Position numbers and translations under genes: made by a program
Notes under the pieces: model-generated
Database searches by the model: none
Told to the model about the DNA's origin: nothing
The model's input: only the letters and a program-made list of their open reading frames with translations
Assembly (NCBI GenBank): GCA_031549565.1
Contig: JAVBPO010000033.1
Location: 1 to 64,000, forward strand
Direction: 5' to 3'
DNA from: JAVBSX01 sp031549565
GTDB taxonomy: Bacteria > Planctomycetota > Planctomycetia > Pirellulales > Thermoguttaceae
Length of the DNA: 64,000 bases
Shown here: one piece after another, positions 59,695-64,000 of the stretch
Layout of the letters: every line of letters starts with the position of its first letter
Position numbering within the stretch: the first letter of the stretch is position 1

Positions 59695-60642
59695 TCACGG
59701 AGCCGTCTGCAAAACAGGCTTCTCGTCGACCGGTGCACCACGCCGGGCCGGCATCGAACTGACCTCGATCGTCGACCCGACCGGTAGGATCGTGATTTTT
59801 GGAGCGGAATCCTTTCGGACCGACACATGATTGATATGATGCATCAATCCCGCTTCGGGATTAATATCCTCCAGTTTACCGCCGGTCGTTGCCAGCGTCA
59901 TGTACTGAATACCGTCTCGGATTTGGTAAGTGATCCGGTGAATGTGTCCCGCGAAAACCGCTTTCACGTTGCCCGCTTCGACGAAAGCGGCATGAACCTT
60001 CTCCCAATCGTCGCCGTAATTGCCTCCGAGCCAACGCGGATGATGCTGGAAAACGTAGATTCCTTCGGCTTCTTTGGCTCGCTCCAAAACCGTCTTGAGC
60101 CAAGTGAATTGGGCGTCGCTCATTTTCTGGCATTCCGGTTTTCCGAAACTTTTTTCACCGGTTTCGGGATTGCCTTCGTCCGTAAAGAGAACGATGAACC
60201 AATTGTTTTTGTACTCGAAAGCGTACCATAACGGTCCGAAATTCTCCGTGAATTCCCTTTCGTGCTGTCCGATGGGAAGGTCCGCGGCCGCTTTGCCGCC
60301 GTAAATATCGTGATTTCCCGGCGTCGGATACCACGGGCTTTCCAGACGACTCATGATCGCCTTGTATTCCCGCATCTGGGCGAGCCATTTTTCCGTGGTG
60401 TTATACCCTTGGACCATGTCGCCGATATTCATGACGAAATCGGGTTGGAGCCGGTTGGCGTCCGCGACGGCGCCCTCAAGGATCGGAAGTCCTTCCGGCG
60501 TTCCGGTGGTCCGGTCGCCGAAAACAAGGAACGTGAACCCCGTTTTTTCAGGCGGCGTCACGACCTCATTCGTCTCGCAGTAGACGCCTTGGGAAAACGA
60601 CATAACCAAAAGCATCGTCAAAATTCTTTGGATCATCATCAT
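59695..60642 (-). CDS. exported calcineurin-like metallophosphoesterase
   Basis: The 315-residue product has a signal peptide (about 1-22) and the metallophosphoesterase motifs in order: VFGDRTTG, NIGDMVQG, PGNHDIYGG, YVFQHHPRWLGG and VFAGHIHR, which supply the two-metal ligands. Substrate may be a phosphodiester or nucleotide. It has no operon partner. Start 60642 is one of three adjacent Met codons. Confidence 0.88.
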   Translation of the reverse strand: MMMIQRILTMLLVMSFSQGVYCETNEVVTPPEKTGFTFLVFGDRTTGTPEGLPILEGAVADANRLQPDFVMNIGDMVQGYNTTEKWLAQMREYKAIMSRLESPWYPTPGNHDIYGGKAAADLPIGQHEREFTENFGPLWYAFEYKNNWFIVLFTDEGNPETGEKSFGKPECQKMSDAQFTWLKTVLERAKEAEGIYVFQHHPRWLGGNYGDDWEKVHAAFVEAGNVKAVFAGHIHRITYQIRDGIQYMTLATTGGKLEDINPEAGLMHHINHVSVRKDSAPKITILPVGSTIEVSSMPARRGAPVDEKPVLQTAP

Positions 60643-60754
60643 TGATTGGTATGGTGTTGGTATGAATAAAGAGCCGCATGAGCAGCGATGCGAATCTTGC
60701 GGAATATCACACGGTCGCGCCGACCGAATAATCTAAAGTCTACAGGCTCGCCTC

Positions 60755-61234
60755 CTACTCCACAAGCACGATTTCCTGCGAAATCGCGCCTTTCGATTCA
60801 AGCTCGAAATCAAACTTCTGCGATCTCTTCTCTTTCGAGGAGAGCACGGTCCGGACGAGCTCCGTCTTGCGGTTGTAGCGGTCGGGCACGCGCTCCTTGC
60901 CGCGGCCGAGGTTTTCTTTCGGAATCGTGTCCTTGAATTCGACACCACCCCGGGCGGTCCAGATTTGGACTCTCTTTTCCCCCGCTTCGACTCCGGACTT
61001 CTCAGAATTGAACATCAAGTGATAGCGACCCGCTTCATCGGTCAGCGCGAAAGCGAGAGTGCCGTTTTTCACGTCTTCAAAGAAGACCTGGGCGTAAGCG
61101 AGTGGTTGTCCGTCGAGTGTGATGACGCCGCTCCCGTCGACCAGGTCGACACCACTGTAATCGATCATGGACCGCGAGGAACAACCCGTAAGCAGCACGA
61201 TCGTCAACAGGCTCGGCAATAATATTCTTGTCAT
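60755..61234 (-). CDS. small exported lipoprotein
   Basis: The 159-residue product has a lipoprotein signal with lipobox LLTGC (Cys about 18), then a carboxypeptidase-regulatory-like beta-sandwich region (GVITLDGQPLAYAQVFFED and LTDEAGRYHLMFNSEKSGV). Planctomycetes carry many such small lipoproteins next to DUF1559 genes, as here (38 bases after the DUF1559 gene's end on the same strand). Function unknown. Confidence 0.75.
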   Translation of the reverse strand: MTRILLPSLLTIVLLTGCSSRSMIDYSGVDLVDGSGVITLDGQPLAYAQVFFEDVKNGTLAFALTDEAGRYHLMFNSEKSGVEAGEKRVQIWTARGGVEFKDTIPKENLGRGKERVPDRYNRKTELVRTVLSSKEKRSQKFDFELESKGAISQEIVLVE

Positions 61235-61272
61235 GTCGGTTCTCCCGAGGAGTTAAATGGAAAGGCGGAATT

Positions 61273-62325
61273 CTAAAGCGTCAAAGGTTCTTTGCCGTTA
61301 CGCGAATGGATCGCCCGGTAAATGTCGATGTCGATCGAATTCGGAACGAAATGAACCGAACCGTCACCTAGCGTGAAATTGGCGCCCATGGGATGGTAGC
61401 TGCCGAACGCGACTTCGATAAACGTGCCGTGAATATTCGGCGTCAGGAAGAAAGCGTTCAGTTGTACCATTCCGCTTCCGAGCGCTTCGGAAAACTCGGT
61501 CGGCGTGTCCTGGTCGCCGAGAACGCCCCAGCCCCACCACTGGTTGCCCCCGGTGTGCCAGAAATCCATGCCTTGGCTGTCTTTCGTGAAATCCGGAGCC
61601 GGAGCCGATTCGCCGAACGCGACCGTGTTGGATAACCCGTCGCTGATCGCGCCGAAGTTGTGCCATGTGTCGCCGATGAGAAAACCGTTCGGCTTCGCTT
61701 TCGGGGCATTGCTCGCTTTGCGCGGACCTTTGCAGTTGGAGAGTGATATCATCTCGCTGTCCGGTATCGTGACGCCGCCGACCGTGTAACCTTCGGGCCG
61801 CATCGTTCGCACGTTGTCGTTTCCGACGTCGCTCCCTGCATTGCCGCGATAACACGCGATCGCGCGATTGGAGATGTTGTTGTACATGCCCGGGTAATTC
61901 TTTTCCAGCGGACACGTCGGGCAAAAGTAAGTCGGAATAGGCGTCATGCAGACGACGACGTTGCTGATCGGCTCGTCGTCTTTGGAACCGATGACACTCC
62001 CGGCGGTGTTATGGCGAAACCCGCCCTTCGCCTCGTCGCTCCAATCGAACACGAGCAGGTCGTATAAATTTTTCTGTTCGATGTACGGCAAGAGGGCGCC
62101 GCTCCAAGTGAAACCTTGAGCCGTGAATCCGGCGGGGATCGTCTGATAGACGTCGTGATAATTGTGTAACCCGAGCCCGATTTGTTTCATATTGTTCGTA
62201 CACTGCATTCGCCGTGCCGCCTCTCGGGCCGATTGCACGGCGGGAAGCAGCAAACTGATCAAAATGCCGATGACCGCGATCACGACGAGCAGTTCCACCA
62301 ACGTAAAACCACAGGCACGTCGCAT
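61273..62325 (-). CDS. DUF1559 protein with prepilin-type N-terminus
   Basis: The 350-residue product starts MRRACGFTLVELLVVIAVIG, a prepilin cleavage and methylation motif (cleavage after Gly, methylated Phe), with one hydrophobic helix and then the DUF1559 body (LLPAVQSAREAARRMQCTNN, GLHNYHDVYQTIPAG, TEFSEALGSGMVQ and the H-x-G-like GSYHPMGANFTLGDGSVHF end). DUF1559 is highly amplified in planctomycetes and has an unknown pseudopilin role. ATG 62325 is preferred for the short leader; ATG 62385 is the alternative. Confidence 0.85.
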   Translation of the reverse strand: MRRACGFTLVELLVVIAVIGILISLLLPAVQSAREAARRMQCTNNMKQIGLGLHNYHDVYQTIPAGFTAQGFTWSGALLPYIEQKNLYDLLVFDWSDEAKGGFRHNTAGSVIGSKDDEPISNVVVCMTPIPTYFCPTCPLEKNYPGMYNNISNRAIACYRGNAGSDVGNDNVRTMRPEGYTVGGVTIPDSEMISLSNCKGPRKASNAPKAKPNGFLIGDTWHNFGAISDGLSNTVAFGESAPAPDFTKDSQGMDFWHTGGNQWWGWGVLGDQDTPTEFSEALGSGMVQLNAFFLTPNIHGTFIEVAFGSYHPMGANFTLGDGSVHFVPNSIDIDIYRAIHSRNGKEPLTL

Positions 62326-62410
62326 GGTGTGAAGCTGAATTTCTTCGGTAACGCAATTCGTAGCAATAGCAAGTTTTCTTCTCATGTTTCTTTCGTGAAA
62401 GGTACTGGCT

Positions 62411-62545
62411 ATCAACGCCGTTAAGTATTTCCTGGGACCGCAGGCATCTTGCCTGCACCTGGGCCTATGGGCTTCCAGCCCGTAGCAAACCCAGGGCAGG
62501 CTGGAAACCTGCGATCCCAGGTTTCGAACTCTTAACGGTGTTGAT
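62411..62545. repeat. dispersed element with 15-base terminal inverted repeats
   Basis: The outer arms ATCAACGCCGTTAAG (62411-62425) and CTTAACGGTGTTGAT (62531-62545) enclose GGGACCGCAGGC...GCCTGC and GGGCAGGCTGG...GATCCCAGG inverted words. It occupies the gap after the flagellin gene; no gene is present between 62326 and 62707. Confidence 0.7.
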
Positions 62546-62707
62546 TGGCTCTTCCCTGTAAACGTCAGGGAAGCTCAATCGAACACGCCGGGCATTGTCC
62601 CGGAGGAATGTTAAGATATGATCAAGAAAGCATAAAAAGAGCGCAAATAATTCCAAAACCGATACCGGCCCCAAACGTAACTGCGGGGTGATCATATTGA
62701 CACCACG

Positions 62708-64000
62708 CTAAGATCGAATCAATTGCGCCGCGTATTGCGGGGTCTGATTGACGAGCGTAAGAACCTGTGAGCTCGACTGGACCAAAATTTGAGAACGGGT
62801 CATTCGCGAGCTTTCTTCCGCGAAATCGGCGTTGGAAATCAACGATTCCGCGCTGCTCAGTTGTTCGACGGTGTCTTCGAGAACCGCTTCGTTCGGTTGG
62901 AGTGTGCTTCGTTGTGTGGTGCCAAGACGACCGCGAAGGAAAGAAATCTCGCTGATCGCCTCCTGGACGATCCGGTCGGTCAGCTTCGTGTCGGTCGAAA
63001 GATTCGCGACACCATCGCTGCGTAACATCACGAGCCGTCCGCTTGAACCGCCCAGTGACGCCGAGCCGACGTTCGGCAGAGAAATGCGAATCTGCTGCTG
63101 TGTCGTTACGTCCGCTCCAAGCTGGAATGTCGAACCGCCGTCCGTGATGCGAAAGCGAATCACATCTCCCGCCTGGACGTCGATTCCCAACGTGGCACTA
63201 AAAGCGAGCATCGACGTGCTGGATGCGACCCGATTTCCGTCGGCGGTCATTTTCGTTCCATTGGAGAGCACCATCGCGTCGGCACCACCGGCGGTGTCGG
63301 TTATGACGCCGTTCTTATTCACGACGTTGAGCGTGCCGGAGACGAGATGCATGGAAACGCTTTGTCGTGACCCGGTTTCGACTGATTCCAGCTTGACGCC
63401 GTACGGGTCGTCGTCGAAGTTGTTTTGCATCATAACGCCACCTTTGACTTCATCGCATCCTGTCGTTCGCCGGATCTCCATGAACACGATCGGAAGCGTC
63501 ACGGTTTGTCCGCAATCGTCAGCCGTTGCCGTTTTCTTGAGAACGCCCTTGCCGTAATCGTCGGTGCAATCGACGTCGGCGACATTGTCGATTCCGCGAG
63601 GCCGTAGAAGACTCACGCTGACACCGTGTGTTTCTTCCAGCGAAAGCGAGTTGAAATAATCGACAAGCTCCCGGGCGGTTGTCGTCGCGTTACCGTATTG
63701 GTCCGTCGCCAAATGCACGACCATTCGAGCCGGCGTCACGTTGCCGTCGCAGTCCGTTGCTTCGTCTTCCCAGGAAAGCGAAACGTGTTGATTCGCGAGA
63801 TTGCGACCGATCTCACTTTTGTCGATCGTGAAGACGATCTCCGCAGAGGCTTTCGGACCGAGGAATTGCAGCGCCGTTTGGTCGTCCACGCTTCCGTAAT
63901 ACGCCGCTTCCTGAAAAAATGACACCAACCCGGTCCCGTCGTTTCCGGCCGCCCGCTCGGCGTAAAACAGGCGGCTCAGCTCCGGATCGCTGTTGATGAA
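62708..64000 (-). CDS. flagellin, 5' truncated by the window edge
   Basis: Flagellin forms the filament exported through the FliOPQR gate encoded at the other end of the window. The visible part (about 430 codons, open at the edge) has a variable central region and the conserved C-terminal D1 helix with SNADFAEESSRMTRSQILV and SSQVLTLVNQTPQYAAQLI. The reading frame continues upstream of the TTG at 63928 to the window end, so the true start lies outside. The N-terminal D0/D1 half cannot be seen. Confidence 0.88.
   Translation of the reverse strand, partial: FINSDPELSRLFYAERAAGNDGTGLVSFFQEAAYYGSVDDQTALQFLGPKASAEIVFTIDKSEIGRNLANQHVSLSWEDEATDCDGNVTPARMVVHLATDQYGNATTTARELVDYFNSLSLEETHGVSVSLLRPRGIDNVADVDCTDDYGKGVLKKTATADDCGQTVTLPIVFMEIRRTTGCDEVKGGVMMQNNFDDDPYGVKLESVETGSRQSVSMHLVSGTLNVVNKNGVITDTAGGADAMVLSNGTKMTADGNRVASSTSMLAFSATLGIDVQAGDVIRFRITDGGSTFQLGADVTTQQQIRISLPNVGSASLGGSSGRLVMLRSDGVANLSTDTKLTDRIVQEAISEISFLRGRLGTTQRSTLQPNEAVLEDTVEQLSSAESLISNADFAEESSRMTRSQILVQSSSQVLTLVNQTPQYAAQLIRS

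Noticed and set aside
59472..59762. Plus-strand ORF of 96 codons
   Set aside because: It crosses the coaD terminator region and a dispersed palindrome, and overlaps the phosphoesterase gene in antisense.

Overview
The window looks like chromosomal DNA of a planctomycete (Planctomycetota, Pirellulales-like). The reasons are a DUF1559 protein with a prepilin-type N-terminus, a DUF1571 protein, Tat-exported Gfo/Idh/MocA oxidoreductases, membrane-fusion-protein/M50-protease gene clusters, a family of HhH/HTH proteins, flagellar genes together with outer-membrane-type proteins, and many genes without a clear Shine-Dalgarno sequence. No rRNA, tRNA, CRISPR array, prophage or intact IS was found. The species cannot be named from the sequence.

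Layout. 1-4.1 kb: flagellar export genes fliO-fliP-fliQ-fliR, interrupted by a four-helix-bundle (23S IVP-type) gene. 4.2-12.5 kb: minus-strand genes for a zinc-ribbon membrane protein, a SpoU methyltransferase, a U32 protein, a basic-secretory-protein-like zincin, threonine synthase, a TlpA-like thioredoxin and a GT9 glycosyltransferase. 13.4-21 kb: a probable export or efflux cluster (GAF-HlyD, HlyD, PqqD/M50/HlyD protein, FHA protein) interrupted by an Rpn-type nuclease gene. 21-30.9 kb: a Tat oxidoreductase, a cysteine-rich secreted protein, an autotransporter, an MBL hydrolase, a DUF1571 protein, IspF and a class 3 lipase. 31-38.8 kb: galT, a ROK kinase, ffh-rpsP-trmD-rplS (no rimM), rpsL-rpsG and a histidine kinase. 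38.9-43.5 kb: a GNAT protein, a deacetylase remnant, a GT4 glycosyltransferase, trpB behind a tryptophan leader peptide and attenuator, and a double-ACT protein. 43.6-52.6 kb: a VWA membrane protein, a serine hydrolase-NamZ fusion, a GH32-like enzyme and a second Tat oxidoreductase. 52.7-64 kb: a fused HydC/HydB-NuoEF-like flavoprotein, YggS, an HExxH protein, an HhH/HTH protein, coaD, a phosphoesterase, a small lipoprotein, the DUF1559 protein and the 3' part of a flagellin.

Two features stand out. First, a leader ORF with Trp-Trp-Trp-Ser-Trp, a sigma70-like promoter, a terminator with nine T residues and a competing antiterminator sit directly before trpB, which is a complete classical attenuator. 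Second, gene boundaries across the window carry short arrays of 7-base tandem words (some 8-base), often as two facing arms that make a long hairpin. The words differ from place to place but the architecture repeats. The arrays end exactly at start codons, supply the last codons of several genes, and flank the four-helix-bundle gene as inverted repeats, which suggests that this gene and the arrays are parts of one mobile or self-spreading system. Several other G+C-rich palindromic repeat families share the same intergenic spaces.
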